DNA of 64,000 nucleotides from DATMER01 sp963741305 (GCA_963741305.1 CAVUHL010000003.1:8308001-8372000); one strand, 5' to 3'; counted from the first letter of the stretch, positions 51,070 to 60,467 are shown. The notes: a model not told the origin generated them from the sequence alone. A program made the numbers and translations.

Positions 51070-52646
51070 CTGTTTTTAGCGGTAGACTTCTGACGCGTTT
51101 TTGGAGCCTACCAGGGCTAATCGCCTTCGCCCTTTACCTACTCGTGACTGTCGCAGTTGTCACGGGGTTGTTCTATGATGCGGCCTATGCTCTCTGGACG
51201 CGAACAAGTTTTGACACTGTAGGAATCGCGCGTCATACTGTTAATTCGCTACTCATAGGGCTACCCTCAGCCGCCACTTGCGTCGCTGCCGGGATGTACC
51301 TCGCATACCGACTACGCTTTGTCGCTACCCGTCATGCCATCCTCGCAGTAATAGTGCTGTTAACTCCGTATTTTTCTTCGGCTGTTGGTTTATATGTCGG
51401 ACTGAAATCATTGTTCGGCCCAAGTCCTTCCGTCTTCGCGGCCGGGCTTGTGATCCGATATCTTCCAATTTGCGCGATCGTACTGTTGCTGGCGTTGCAG
51501 GCACTACCAGCGGGCATTCGACGTGCCGCTGATAATTTACAAGTTCCGCGGACGAAGTTATTCTGGAGGGTTGTTGTGCCTGTAATGCGGCCGACTGCGT
51601 TGCTTCTTTTGATTTTCCTCACTTTCGTAATGCCGCTCGATGTAATCGGTAGCACCGTTGGAGGAGGAGGTCAACTACAGACATTAGGTAATTTGATAGC
51701 TGATTACGCACGCACCCGAGATGTCCAGAGCACCGCCTCTTTGATGACCGCCCTCTTCGTCCTCGTCTCATCGGCAATTCTGTTCTCATTCATTCGCTCA
51801 GCTACCCAACGGGGTGAACGCTCGTATAAGATTGCAAGCGCTGACTCTCTGCCTGCCGAGCCAATCCGAACAGTCTATTTAAACCCTGTGTTCTTGCTAT
51901 TTGTTTGCCTATACGTGATAATTCTGATCACGCTCTTGCGGCAGCGACCTGAGGTTGGCGCTGAACTATCAGCCCTATGGAGAGCCTTTGGCAACTCAGC
52001 TGCCATCATTACTCCGATTTCCATTATTTCCTGCATCTTCGCGCTATTCGTAGGATGCTGGCTCCATTTAGCAGATTTGCGCGCTGCTCGCGCACGTGAG
52101 CGGTTTGTTTTGGCAGCGCTTGTCATACCTACGCTATTGCCGCCCATACTGGCAGGGCAGATAGGCGCTGTGACACAGGGGCTACTCAACATTTCAGGCG
52201 ACACCCTCACTGTAGCGGTATGGTACGTATATTTTTTCGGTGCCGTTCCGATACTCGTTGTGGTTAGTCATCCGCTTATTGCCGAGAACGTCTTGGCTCA
52301 TGTAGCAGCGAATCACCGTGTCAACGGGTCGGATTACGTTCTTGAGGTGCTTATCCCAACCCTTGGTACGGCACTTTTCGTTGGCTTTTGTTTATTTGGA
52401 GCGATTGCCATGTCAGATGCAGTGATAGTCCGGTATGTAGGTGGCTTTACAAAGACTCTCGGACTATTACTGGCTGACCATCAGGCCGGTGTAATCTCTC
52501 CGGGTGATTACGTCTTCTTAGGTGGGTTAGGATTGTGGACACTGGGCGCTTTGCTTTTCGCTGGAGTGATGCTATACATAAGTCAACATGCAGCATACAT
52601 CCGCGTTGGTCAACGACCTCCAACATCAGCAATTCGACGGTCCTGA
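51066..52646 (+). CDS. ABC transporter permease with fused double membrane domain
   Basis: This 526-residue integral membrane protein has about twelve hydrophobic segments in two halves, the layout of ThiP- or FbpB-like permeases where both permease domains are joined. The first half holds a clear EAA loop (RRAADNLQVPRTKLFWRVVV-P), which contacts the ATPase. The second half has a weaker version (NHRVNGSDYVLEVLIP). It is translationally coupled to the preceding gene and followed after 1 nt by the ATPase. It forms the channel for the substrate delivered by the binding protein. Confidence 0.88.
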   Translation: MTVFSGRLLTRFWSLPGLIAFALYLLVTVAVVTGLFYDAAYALWTRTSFDTVGIARHTVNSLLIGLPSAATCVAAGMYLAYRLRFVATRHAILAVIVLLTPYFSSAVGLYVGLKSLFGPSPSVFAAGLVIRYLPICAIVLLLALQALPAGIRRAADNLQVPRTKLFWRVVVPVMRPTALLLLIFLTFVMPLDVIGSTVGGGGQLQTLGNLIADYARTRDVQSTASLMTALFVLVSSAILFSFIRSATQRGERSYKIASADSLPAEPIRTVYLNPVFLLFVCLYVIILITLLRQRPEVGAELSALWRAFGNSAAIITPISIISCIFALFVGCWLHLADLRAARARERFVLAALVIPTLLPPILAGQIGAVTQGLLNISGDTLTVAVWYVYFFGAVPILVVVSHPLIAENVLAHVAANHRVNGSDYVLEVLIPTLGTALFVGFCLFGAIAMSDAVIVRYVGGFTKTLGLLLADHQAGVISPGDYVFLGGLGLWTLGALLFAGVMLYISQHAAYIRVGQRPPTSAIRRS

Positions 52647-52647
52647 G

Positions 52648-53790
52648 ATGGCGACAGGCATGGCTCAAATGCTAGTAGACATTGCTAACGCAGAATTGGT
52701 GATAGGGCGGCGTCTCCACCTGACGGTTCGCGAGATGCAGGTCCCTCGTAGCACGATTGCGGTAGTACTCGGACCGAATGGCTCTGGTAAGTCGACCCTT
52801 GCACGATATCTATGCAGAATTGACGGTGCGGAGCGTGTCACGGCAGCGCGCGAGATGAGGCCGCAACCGGCGGGTGTTATGGTGTGGCAGGCGCTGAATT
52901 TGTTCCCACTTACCGTGCGCAGAAACATTGATATTGTTAACCCAAAAGGTGGCGAAACAGCGTTAAAGTATTTCAAGCTGTGGATGCTCCGTGACTACCA
53001 TATAGATAGTCTCAGCGGGGGCGAGCGCCAGAGATTAGCGCTCGCACGTGGATTTGTCACGGAAGCCGATCTCGTTGTGCTGGATGAGCCGACAAGCTCC
53101 CTTGATAGCTCATCTGTACATGACTTGGTAGAAGCGATCGGTGCGTATACTTCACACACCTCTGTGCAGCAGAGTGACTACTTGAAGACGTTGCAGTCTT
53201 CAGAAGGTGGCCCTCTTAGCCGAACCGTTGTGATCATTACGCACGATTTGCGGTTTGTTCGCATGCTTTCTAAATTCACGCGAGTGCGCGTGTTTAGCTT
53301 GTCTGAGGCAGCGCGACATGACAATCATGTGCCGACTTTTATATTGAATAGTCCACCTGGAGGCGAGGGTTACACGATTGATGCTGTGCATACCTCCCCC
53401 CCGGACTTGTTCGTGGCTGACTTCTTTGGTTTGTCAAATATCGTTGGTTACACCGCGACGGTTGGCAAGGCGCGCAGTGCTGGGGACCTGTGTGATCGGT
53501 ACAAGACAGAGGTCGATGGGTGGGTCCTTCTGCAGGACGATGCTATCCGCGTAGTCGAACAGTCGTCAGTCAGCGAGGCCTCATCATGCTTTCCTGCAGA
53601 GGTGATCGGAGGTGAGTTTGTAGGATCCCAACGACGCACACGGCTAGCCGTAGAAGGACGACACGGCGTGTTTGAGATAACGGTGCCGTTCGAGGCGGTA
53701 CCGCAGGGCAAGCCGCTATGCGTGCAGATTTCCGTCTCGGACCAAGCCACGCCCGCGATAACCGGGCCCAGGGAGTCACTTCGGATGTGA
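52648..53790 (+). CDS. ABC transporter ATP-binding protein with TOBE-like C terminus
   Basis: The ATG at 52648, 1 nt after the permease stop, gives 380 residues. An in-frame ATG at 52588 inside the permease gene is the alternative. Walker A GPNGSGKST is at about 42-50, the signature is LSGGERQRLALARG, Walker B is DLVVLDEPTSSLD and the switch histidine is in IITHD. After the ATPase core a C-terminal region (AEVIGGEFVGSQRRTRLAVE, ending VCVQIS-like) resembles the TOBE domain of PotA/FbpC-type importers. A short insertion between Walker B and the H-loop (TSHTSVQQSDYLKTLQSSEG) is not usual. It powers import through the fused permease. Confidence 0.88.
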   Translation: MATGMAQMLVDIANAELVIGRRLHLTVREMQVPRSTIAVVLGPNGSGKSTLARYLCRIDGAERVTAAREMRPQPAGVMVWQALNLFPLTVRRNIDIVNPKGGETALKYFKLWMLRDYHIDSLSGGERQRLALARGFVTEADLVVLDEPTSSLDSSSVHDLVEAIGAYTSHTSVQQSDYLKTLQSSEGGPLSRTVVIITHDLRFVRMLSKFTRVRVFSLSEAARHDNHVPTFILNSPPGGEGYTIDAVHTSPPDLFVADFFGLSNIVGYTATVGKARSAGDLCDRYKTEVDGWVLLQDDAIRVVEQSSVSEASSCFPAEVIGGEFVGSQRRTRLAVEGRHGVFEITVPFEAVPQGKPLCVQISVSDQATPAITGPRESLRM

Positions 53791-53835
53791 TAGGCAAGAC
53801 GCCACCGGCTCCCTCCCGCCCCCCCGGAGCCGCGG

Positions 53836-54035
53836 GTGACCGTCAACTGTGTTCACGGGTACGTCTCTTTTAACCAGGCCGCCCTCTCTCTGATGGGGCT
53901 GACCGAATCTCGCGAGTGGAGCTCCTCTACGACCAGGACACCGGCTTGCTTGGCTTCCGACGCGAGGAGGCGGGCCAAGGCTATGCCATGACCAGGGACC
54001 GCCAGTCGCGGCCCCGAAGCTTCTCAAGCAGGTAG
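53836..54035 (+). pseudogene. Remnant of a small hypothetical protein gene
   Basis: The first frame reads YVSFNQAALSLMGLTESREW. The sense then continues in another frame as VELLYDQDTGLLGFRREEAG and QGYAMTRDRQSR before a stop. Together they look like one small protein broken by a frameshift. The pattern of a short protein with an LLYDxxTGLLGFR stretch is familiar from uncharacterised small proteins. GC content is back to high values here. Confidence 0.4.
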
Positions 54036-54042
54036 ACGCAGG

Positions 54043-54216
54043 TCAGGGGAAGTACGAGCCGCCCTCGTAGATGCCGTCTGGGCCATTCCATTTGGCACCG
54101 CCGAAGGGACAGCAGGAGTAGGGCGACCCCGAAGTGTTCGGCTGGCACCTCTTCCCCTGCGCACGCCAGGCCGCCACATGCTTCTTCCACGTAGCTGCAT
54201 CCGCGATCCCCTGCAC
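54043..54216 (-). CDS. Possible short cysteine-rich protein or gene fragment
   Basis: A 57-codon frame from a GTG at 54216 reads ATWKKHVAAWRAQGKRCQPN, then SGSPYSCCPFGGAKWNGPDG and IYEGGSYFP. The cysteine and glycine pattern looks like a real secreted-protein segment and not random sequence. There is no good ribosome-binding site and no signal peptide, so it may be the tail of a lost gene. Confidence 0.25.
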   Translation of the reverse strand: MQGIADAATWKKHVAAWRAQGKRCQPNTSGSPYSCCPFGGAKWNGPDGIYEGGSYFP

Positions 54217-54340
54217 CCTGCACCGCTCAGCCGGTCATGCTCAAGACGGGGTTCGTGCAGCGGGTACGCCGTGTTGCGCGGCGAGAAGGCTCCCGACGAC
54301 GCGCTGGCCCGCGAGCTGGGCGCGATGGGGCTGCTCTGAG

Positions 54341-54844
54341 TCAGCGCGCGCGCCGGTAGTGCATGGCGACCGCGCCGCTGCGGAGCGGCTTCGCCGAGAC
54401 CAGCTCGAGCCGTCGCGTGCTGGGCAGCCCGCTCTGGTACAGGGTCGGGCCGTGGCCGGCGATCCTGGGGTGGACGAGGAACTTGTACTCGTCGATCAGA
54501 TCCAGCCGGTCCAGCTCGGTCGCGAGCTTGCCGCTACCGAGGAGCACGCCGGCCGGGGTCGCGTCCTTGAGCTTCTGCACACCCGTGCGCAGGTCGCCGG
54601 CGATGTGGTGGCTGTTGGTCCACGGGAAGTCCTTTCGCGTCGACGACACCACGTACTTCGGCTTGGCCTCCAGTTTGACCGCCCACTCGCGCATCGCCGG
54701 CGGCGCCTCCTCGTCGCCGCGGGCGACCGCCGGCCAGTAGCTCTCCATCATCTCGTAGGTGACGCGGCCCCACAGCATCGCCCGGAGCGAGGTCGCAGGC
54801 ACTTCCTGCGGGGGCACCTTGTCCGCGACGAGGTGGCCCCCCAC
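54341..54844 (-). pseudogene. N-terminally truncated dihydrofolate-reductase-like (RibD C-terminal domain) gene
   Basis: The frame encodes the latter part of a RibD_C/DHFR-like protein: LWGRVTYEMMESYWP, KYVVSSTRKDFPWTNSH, GVLLGSGKLATELDRLDLID and EYKFLVHPRIAGHGPTLY. Family members normally begin with a strand such as VSLDGY and about 50-60 residues before the GRVTYE motif. These are missing, replaced by unrelated sequence near the end of the GTPase gene. It seems to have been cut when the GTPase block was inserted. The short stretch just downstream (54262-54339) also looks like the plus-strand tail of another lost gene. Confidence 0.65.
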
Positions 54845-54856
54845 TCCTGGGCGCCT

Positions 54857-56689
54857 TCACCATGCCATCGACGCGAGTTCCCCTAGGCTATTTTCCAGCC
54901 GCGCCCGCAGCTCCCGTAAATGCTCCACTCGCTCGTTCCCCGACGCCATCTCAGCCTCGGCCGCGTCACGCTTAGCCAGAATCTCTCTTTGAAGGGGCAT
55001 CAGGACGTCGGCATCAAAGATGGCTCCCTGCTTCTCAAAGCTCTCAAAGACCTGATCCCTCGCTACGGCGAATTTCTCATGAAGCTCCTGCCGAAGCCGA
55101 CCGAGAGCCTCTAAGGCCCTTTTCTCCTCGACCATTCCCCACACAGAGGCCGTTGCTGCTCCTAGGGCCAGAAAGGGACCGACCGACTGCAGGAAATGAC
55201 TTGTCGAATGGCTGGCTCGGATCATAGCATCGGAAGATAGATGTAAATGAAAAGTAGAATTGATGTGGTCCACCGTGTTCGTGATGGCATGATCGAGGTG
55301 GGTGATTGCTACTCCTTCGTGGCCGCCGGCATGCCAGGAACCTGAGGCATTGCCGATATGTTCCATACTCCCGGTGCCGGAACTCGTCGCGAGAGCCGTC
55401 GCTGCATCCTGTGACGTCTTGACCCCTGTCTGTGCGTTCCCCTTGCTTGTAAGTACGAGAAGTCCCGCGAGACCAGCGGCGACATTCTGCAAAACACCCA
55501 TTTGATTCGCCAACCTGGGCGTCTTCAGCAACCTGCTGGTCACGTGCTCCACCTCTCCGCTTCCTTCTTTCACGCGCCTAGCAAACTGTTCGAAGAGAGG
55601 GAGGCTTTGAATTTCTTGTACATCACGCTGTAATAACCCTCCGATTTCTAGGACCTTCCGCTGCAGGCCTTCCTGGATCGCCTCGATCCGGGCTCGGACT
55701 CTACGATGGCACTGCTTTTCCGAAATCGCGAATTGCTCCTGTCCACCACCATGCACTGCCGCCAGAAGTTCATCACCCTCCTCCAAAACTATACGGGCTG
55801 CAGCATTTGCAGCGTCTTTAAACTCACGCCTCAATGCTTTTCGGCTCGTTGCAAGCAATTCGAGGTGCCGGTTGAGGAGATGGAGGAATGCCTTGTCGGA
55901 CTCTTCACCACCAGAAAGCGCAAGTATGGCCTCGTTTGTTCCGCCGAGAACAAAACGAATCGCTGTATCGGCCCGACCGAGTAAGTCCCTCTCTTGAGTC
56001 AACTTGTTAAGCGCAGCGACCAGTTCCGCGAATCTCGACTTGTCGATCAACCGCTCGTTATGCTTCTTCGAGCCCTCTAGGTATAGCTTTGCATCGACAA
56101 ATACCACAGGTACCGAGCGGAGCAGAGTGCTTCCTAGCATCTGGTCCAGGTTCTCTCGATAGTTCTCTATTCGTTCATCAGGATCGCCAGCCTCCGATAG
56201 TAGCTTGTTCACAATTAGGAGCATCTTGGGCCAATAGCGGTGTTCGACGGCTAGTTCCTGAAATTTCGGGAGGGTGATATGATCGAACAGCGCTACAGTG
56301 AGACAGAAGGCGAGAAGGTCCGAGCGCTCGATCTCCTGGTTTGTCATTTCATCATGGTCCTCGCGCTCTGTATAGAGGCCAGGCGTGTCGACCAAGCGAA
56401 GCCCGGCTGCCAGCCAATCATAAGGCGTACAGCGGTCGGTAGTGATGTCAGCTGAGATAGCGATGTCATCTCGACCTGTCAAAGCCGAGATGATGGATGA
56501 CTTACCTGCACTGTATTGGCCAACAAACGCCAGTGACACCTTGCTGCGCTCGCGATGCTCCCGAAGCTTTCCTTGCACGAGATCACCAATTCTCCTTAGC
56601 GACTCGTCGCCATCACTCAGCACGACTATAAGCTGGCTACAATACTCTTCAACGTCTCGATGCCACTTATCAAGATCCAAACTTTTCAA
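54857..56689 (-). CDS. Dynamin-like GTPase, LeoA-like, second gene of a two-gene system
   Basis: The TTG at 56689, with GAGGAG upstream, gives 610 residues. A TTG at 56764 would extend it into the upstream gene. The GTPase motifs are G1 GQYSAGKSS (about 57-65), G3 DTPG (about 101-104) and a G4-like IVNKLL. A helical stalk follows, then a glycine/alanine-rich hydrophobic hairpin (ANQMGVLQNVAAGLAGLLVL), another hydrophobic segment (FLQSVGPFLALGAATASVWG) and a coiled-coil tail. This is the layout of bacterial dynamin-like proteins that act on membranes. It overlaps the upstream GTPase gene by about 20 bp, so both are coexpressed. The pair resembles the Eleos antiphage system. Confidence 0.75.
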   Translation of the reverse strand: MKSLDLDKWHRDVEEYCSQLIVVLSDGDESLRRIGDLVQGKLREHRERSKVSLAFVGQYSAGKSSIISALTGRDDIAISADITTDRCTPYDWLAAGLRLVDTPGLYTEREDHDEMTNQEIERSDLLAFCLTVALFDHITLPKFQELAVEHRYWPKMLLIVNKLLSEAGDPDERIENYRENLDQMLGSTLLRSVPVVFVDAKLYLEGSKKHNERLIDKSRFAELVAALNKLTQERDLLGRADTAIRFVLGGTNEAILALSGGEESDKAFLHLLNRHLELLATSRKALRREFKDAANAAARIVLEEGDELLAAVHGGGQEQFAISEKQCHRRVRARIEAIQEGLQRKVLEIGGLLQRDVQEIQSLPLFEQFARRVKEGSGEVEHVTSRLLKTPRLANQMGVLQNVAAGLAGLLVLTSKGNAQTGVKTSQDAATALATSSGTGSMEHIGNASGSWHAGGHEGVAITHLDHAITNTVDHINSTFHLHLSSDAMIRASHSTSHFLQSVGPFLALGAATASVWGMVEEKRALEALGRLRQELHEKFAVARDQVFESFEKQGAIFDADVLMPLQREILAKRDAAEAEMASGNERVEHLRELRARLENSLGELASMAW

Positions 56690-59267
56690 GGACCACTCCT
56701 CTCTTTGTTTCGAGAAAAGACTCAAAGCTAACTTTCTCTTGTAGCGTCTTTGAGAGTTTGTCAAGGTCGATCTTCAGACGCAGACGGCCATTAACCTTTA
56801 TCGTCATAAAAACCCCGAACTGTCGATCGACTCCCCGGATTCTTTGCTCAACGGACGGCCTGCTGAGAGGTTCCGAGGACCCCTCTGTCCAATCCAGAAC
56901 GCGTTTCGCAAAGAGGTGGCTCGCGTCCTCGCTCGCCTGCCTTAGCGCGGCCACAGTACCCGCCATCAGGAGGCTCACGCTCTCCATCGTTTTCGCGAGG
57001 CCGGCGAAGTACTCTAAATAGCCCTGTGTAATCTGGCCGGCGCTGCTCCGCAAGCTTTTAAGGGTCTCTGATTCGAGCTTCTTATGGTAGGCGTCAATCT
57101 GAGAGCGCAACGACCTCTCAATGGATTGAGCAGCCTTTGCTCTCTTTGAAGCCTCAGATTGAAATAGAGATGATATAGCCCTAACGATTGCAGCTCCAAT
57201 GTGCACGAGGGGAGCAAGTGGGGCAGCCATAAGAGATAACACGGCCCCGGCGACCGTCAGCACGATGCCGGCCACCTTCATGACCGTACGCGCTAGCGTG
57301 CTCGCATCCTGTTCGGCCAGATAAACAGAAGGCCCGCCAAGCGAACGGGATAGTTTCAGCTCGAGTGATGTCTCTTTGATGATCGCCTCGACCTTCTTGC
57401 TGAAGCTGGTTTCTACTTTGTTCACTAGCCTCTGTACACTTTTCTGCGGCGCCAGGCGCTCCATCGTAGCGGACCAGTCAGCGTTCAAGGTTGCCTCAGA
57501 GGAGGACCAGTGCTTCTCGGCAAATTTAGGGGCCTCGCTGTTCAAGGAGAGCATCAGATGGTTGAGGCCTGACTTGAGGTCACCTTCGGCGTCCTTGGCC
57601 GCGGCTCGGAGCCTACGAGCTCCTGCCTCACCTTGTTTCTTCAAGGTCTCTGCTGAATCAGCGAACTCGACTCTTTTTTGCTCTGCCCAGGTCTTCGCAG
57701 GAGCCAGTTCACCGGGCAACATTCCGAGCAAAGTCTGACTTCTCCGTATTGGCCCTTCGTCCACAATCGTGACGCGAAAGGTATCCAGAAGCCGCTGTAT
57801 TCCGCTGGCGCGCCACAAAGCTTCTGATTCTTGGGAGTCGGCCTCTTTGAGCGCTAGCAACGCTGCAAGTAGATGGACCGGAATCACCTCGAACCTAGCC
57901 CCTCCGAACGCTGCACTTGCATAGCGCCGAATACGTGCCTCATGATCTCTGATCTCTGCGGCTGGCATCAAACCTTCTGCACTCTCCAGTTTCGCCTTTA
58001 ATATATCCGCATCGTCAATGGCTGACTTGAAATTGAGGACGATAATGAGGGGCTTGGCTAGCTCGCGAACCGAGGAAAGCACCTGAAAATCGCTTTCTTG
58101 CTGGCTATCATCGGTGACCAGCAAGCACACCATATCTGATTCAGGTAACACTGCTTTGGCGATAGTTGCGTCTTCCGGATTCATTGCGGCACCAAAGCCT
58201 GGCGTGTCGAGGATCCGCAGACGTTCCCATTCGTATGTTCTGACGATTCGTGTAGTCCGCTGGGCTCCTCGGCCGATCCCGGTGTTGCCACTCTTAGCGA
58301 GGATCGCATGGAGGGTAGACTTACCTGCCTTGGTTCTTCCGAGAAAGGCAATAGTGACCCTATCCAGTGAGCGCCACTTGCGTTCGAGGGATACCCGAAG
58401 CTGCTGACTATGATGAAGTAAGTGCTCCTTCAACTCTCCTTCCGCTCTCAACGCAGTCTCTAGCATAGACTTGGCCGTGTGTGCCTCGCTTGGCTGCGCC
58501 TTTTTATGGAGATCCGCAATAGCCAAGGAGAGAGATTGGGTGAGCCTTGAAATCGATTGTTCAGAGGCGGCCAGCACCTCTTTAGTGAAAGGGTAGTCTT
58601 CGCGAGCCTGGCGGACACAACTCTCGATAACCTCAGGGTACTCGGCCCCGAGGAGGTACTCAATCCAAGCTCCCTCAACGGTCTCCTTGAACTGGTTGGG
58701 GACCGTTTTTTCAAGGAGTTCTTGGACTGTTCGCGGCTGAAAGAGCTTCCGAAGCGAGCCGACGAAGCGGGCCCCCCATGACAGGCGCCGGCTGTCCATC
58801 GCTATGGAGGCACGGCGAGCATCCTCCAGATCAGTTTGCTGCTTTTGAATCGTCGTTTTCGGGATTTCCCAAGTTTGCGCAGCTTGCTCCAACAACTCAA
58901 GCTCATCAACATCGAGGTAGCCATCGACAGCGGCTATCTGCGAGAGACGTGTTAAGACGCCTTGGCGCCGTTCCAAGTCGACTTTCGGAAGTAGTTTCTC
59001 GAAGGAAATCCGCTGATCATCGAGCGTTAGGATCTTAGTTAGCTCCCCGCGGATTGTGTCCGAGATCAGAGACTGAGCGAGAGCACGGCTTAGTACGTCC
59101 TGCGATTGGATGTGGAGCAACCCTCCTGCACAGACTATGTGCGCGGCTAGGAGGAACTCCGCTTCCCGTGATGGAGTCGTTCCCCCTTCTTGCTCCATAA
59201 CATTTTGCAGCGCACGAGCCCCCTTGCTTGGTGCAGGCTGCTGCATAGGGTTATCGAGAATTCGCAC
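56670..59267 (-). CDS. Large dynamin-like GTPase with TerB-like N terminus, LeoBC-like
   Basis: This 865-residue protein starts at a GTG preceded by AGGGGGG. Residues about 30-150 resemble a TerB-type helical domain (LSQIAAVDGYLDVDELELLE). The GTPase domain has Walker A GRTKAGKST (about 310-318), DTPGFGA (about 354-360) and a divergent G4 (LNFKSAIDD). A membrane-interacting hydrophobic stretch follows near 660-700 (VAGIVLTVAGAVLSLMAAPL), then helical stalk sequence. Paired large and small dynamin-like GTPases are the hallmark of LeoBC/LeoA, known as the Eleos defence system. The role in this element would be protection of the host cell against other phages, inferred from family and context. 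Confidence 0.75.
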   Translation of the reverse strand: MRILDNPMQQPAPSKGARALQNVMEQEGGTTPSREAEFLLAAHIVCAGGLLHIQSQDVLSRALAQSLISDTIRGELTKILTLDDQRISFEKLLPKVDLERRQGVLTRLSQIAAVDGYLDVDELELLEQAAQTWEIPKTTIQKQQTDLEDARRASIAMDSRRLSWGARFVGSLRKLFQPRTVQELLEKTVPNQFKETVEGAWIEYLLGAEYPEVIESCVRQAREDYPFTKEVLAASEQSISRLTQSLSLAIADLHKKAQPSEAHTAKSMLETALRAEGELKEHLLHHSQQLRVSLERKWRSLDRVTIAFLGRTKAGKSTLHAILAKSGNTGIGRGAQRTTRIVRTYEWERLRILDTPGFGAAMNPEDATIAKAVLPESDMVCLLVTDDSQQESDFQVLSSVRELAKPLIIVLNFKSAIDDADILKAKLESAEGLMPAAEIRDHEARIRRYASAAFGGARFEVIPVHLLAALLALKEADSQESEALWRASGIQRLLDTFRVTIVDEGPIRRSQTLLGMLPGELAPAKTWAEQKRVEFADSAETLKKQGEAGARRLRAAAKDAEGDLKSGLNHLMLSLNSEAPKFAEKHWSSSEATLNADWSATMERLAPQKSVQRLVNKVETSFSKKVEAIIKETSLELKLSRSLGGPSVYLAEQDASTLARTVMKVAGIVLTVAGAVLSLMAAPLAPLVHIGAAIVRAISSLFQSEASKRAKAAQSIERSLRSQIDAYHKKLESETLKSLRSSAGQITQGYLEYFAGLAKTMESVSLLMAGTVAALRQASEDASHLFAKRVLDWTEGSSEPLSRPSVEQRIRGVDRQFGVFMTIKVNGRLRLKIDLDKLSKTLQEKVSFESFLETKRGVVLEKFGS

Positions 59268-59698
59268 TCTGCCCCCTTCCTGAACCTGTTCTCCTCAGGG
59301 CTTGCAAGGAATCAGTGTCGCATCTGGATAGATCCTGCCGAGCGCCCTATGTGTATGGGCATAGAGCTCTCAGCCTGAGACAGTTATCTCGTGACGAGCC
59401 CTTGGCCGTGCTCGAGGTGAGCGTCTTCTATTGTAGATGATCCTGCTTATCTTCGGAAGTAGGGGGCTCCACCTTGAACTGAGACTGGGAAAAGGACCGC
59501 TAGTGCAGCACGCTACGGTAGCAGTCTGCCCAGGGCGCCGATCTCTTCCGGCCGATGTGAACGCTAACTCTGGCTCGCCCCAGGGTCGGCGCCTCTTCGA
59601 CCTTGCTGACGGCTGAGCGCTCCCGCGCGTATCGCCGAGAGCTTGAGCTACCCCTTTCTACGCTGGCTTTCCCTTCAGATGTTGGTGGTAGGGGTCAA
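59268..59698. other. Intergenic region between phage structural genes and the GTPase pair
   Basis: I see no supported gene, tRNA or strong repeat in these 431 bp. Stops are frequent in all frames. It probably holds the promoter for the GTPase operon, but I cannot point to clear boxes. It marks a likely insertion junction of the defence cargo into the phage late region. Confidence 0.5.
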
Positions 59699-60103
59699 TT
59701 AATTAACGTTTCGCGATGCTGCGGCACTAAGGAGGGCATTCACGCGCTCTAGATCCCGTACGAGCGCTTCGAGCTTCGCCTGCATCTGCGCTTCCAGGGC
59801 TAGAAGCTCGGCCTTGTGGCGGCGCTCGCGCTCTTCGGCGAGTTCCTTCAGGGCCTCTCGCTCGCGCTGGTAGGCCTCCTGTCGCAGGGCGTGGCCCTCT
59901 TCCATGATGCGGACGTCGAGTTGGATCTGCTCCTGGCGCTTCTCCTGCCGGCGCTGGAGCCAGCGACGGAGGACTTCCAGGAAGGCGGCGCTTCCTCCGA
60001 GGGCGGCGAGGCCGGTGATGGTGCGGTCGACGAGCTCGCTCATGCGGAAGGCCCGGGTGATCTTCAGGCGGTAGCCGGGGGTGAGGGAAAGATTGACTTG
60101 CAT
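59699..60103 (-). CDS. Hypothetical coiled-coil phage protein
   Basis: This 134-residue protein starts at the ATG at 60103, preceded by AGGAG. A short hydrophobic segment (TITGLAALGGSAAFLEVLRR) is followed by a long charged coiled coil (QEKRQEQIQLDVRIMEEGHA continuing to EAQMQAKLEALVRDLERVN). Small membrane-plus-coil proteins occur in phage lysis and head regions, so a holin- or spanin-like or assembly role is possible. I do not recognise a family. It is the last gene of the late block before the GTPase cargo. Confidence 0.7.
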   Translation of the reverse strand: MQVNLSLTPGYRLKITRAFRMSELVDRTITGLAALGGSAAFLEVLRRWLQRRQEKRQEQIQLDVRIMEEGHALRQEAYQREREALKELAEERERRHKAELLALEAQMQAKLEALVRDLERVNALLSAAASRNVN

Positions 60104-60123
60104 CACGATCTCCTAAGAAGAAG

Positions 60124-60158
60124 ACCCGCCCGGCGCCGAGGGGCGACGCCGGGCGGGT
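60124..60158 (-). terminator. Strong hairpin between two late genes
   Basis: The perfect 12-bp stem ACCCGCCCGGCG (60124-60135) and CGCCGGGCGGGT (60147-60158) has an 11-nt loop. It lies between the two small late genes. On the minus strand it is followed by TCTTCTT, so it may terminate part of the transcripts or stabilise the 3' end of the head-gene message. Confidence 0.6.
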
Positions 60159-60164
60159 ACGGGA

Positions 60165-60452
60165 TCAGCCGCGCTTGCGGGTCGGGGGCGCGACGGAGCC
60201 CGGCGCCGGATCCTGGACGCGCTCGGGCTTAAGAAGCTCGATGACTTCCATGTCCGGGGGCGCGGAGTCCACCTTCTCGATGCGCAGCTTGGGGTCGTCG
60301 GCGAGCTGCGGGGGCAGCTCGGCGGCACGGACGTAGACCGGCTCGAGGCCGAACGTCAGCACCTGACCGTCCACGTTGACGCGACGGGTGGCGTTGGCGG
60401 TTTCCAGGACTTCGGCGGTGACACGGATCTTGTAAATCTTCGTCTCTTTCAT
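60165..60452 (-). CDS. Small hypothetical phage head-region protein
   Basis: This 95-residue protein starts at an ATG with GGAG eight bases upstream. It begins with a beta-rich stretch (MKETKIYKIRVTAEVLETAN) and a hydrophilic middle with DMEVIELLKPERV, and ends in a basic proline-rich tail. It follows the major capsid gene by 15 nt, the usual place of small head-completion or tail-connection genes, but no family is recognised. Confidence 0.7.
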   Translation of the reverse strand: MKETKIYKIRVTAEVLETANATRRVNVDGQVLTFGLEPVYVRAAELPPQLADDPKLRIEKVDSAPPDMEVIELLKPERVQDPAPGSVAPPTRKRG

Positions 60453-60467
60453 CTCTTTCTCCTTTTC

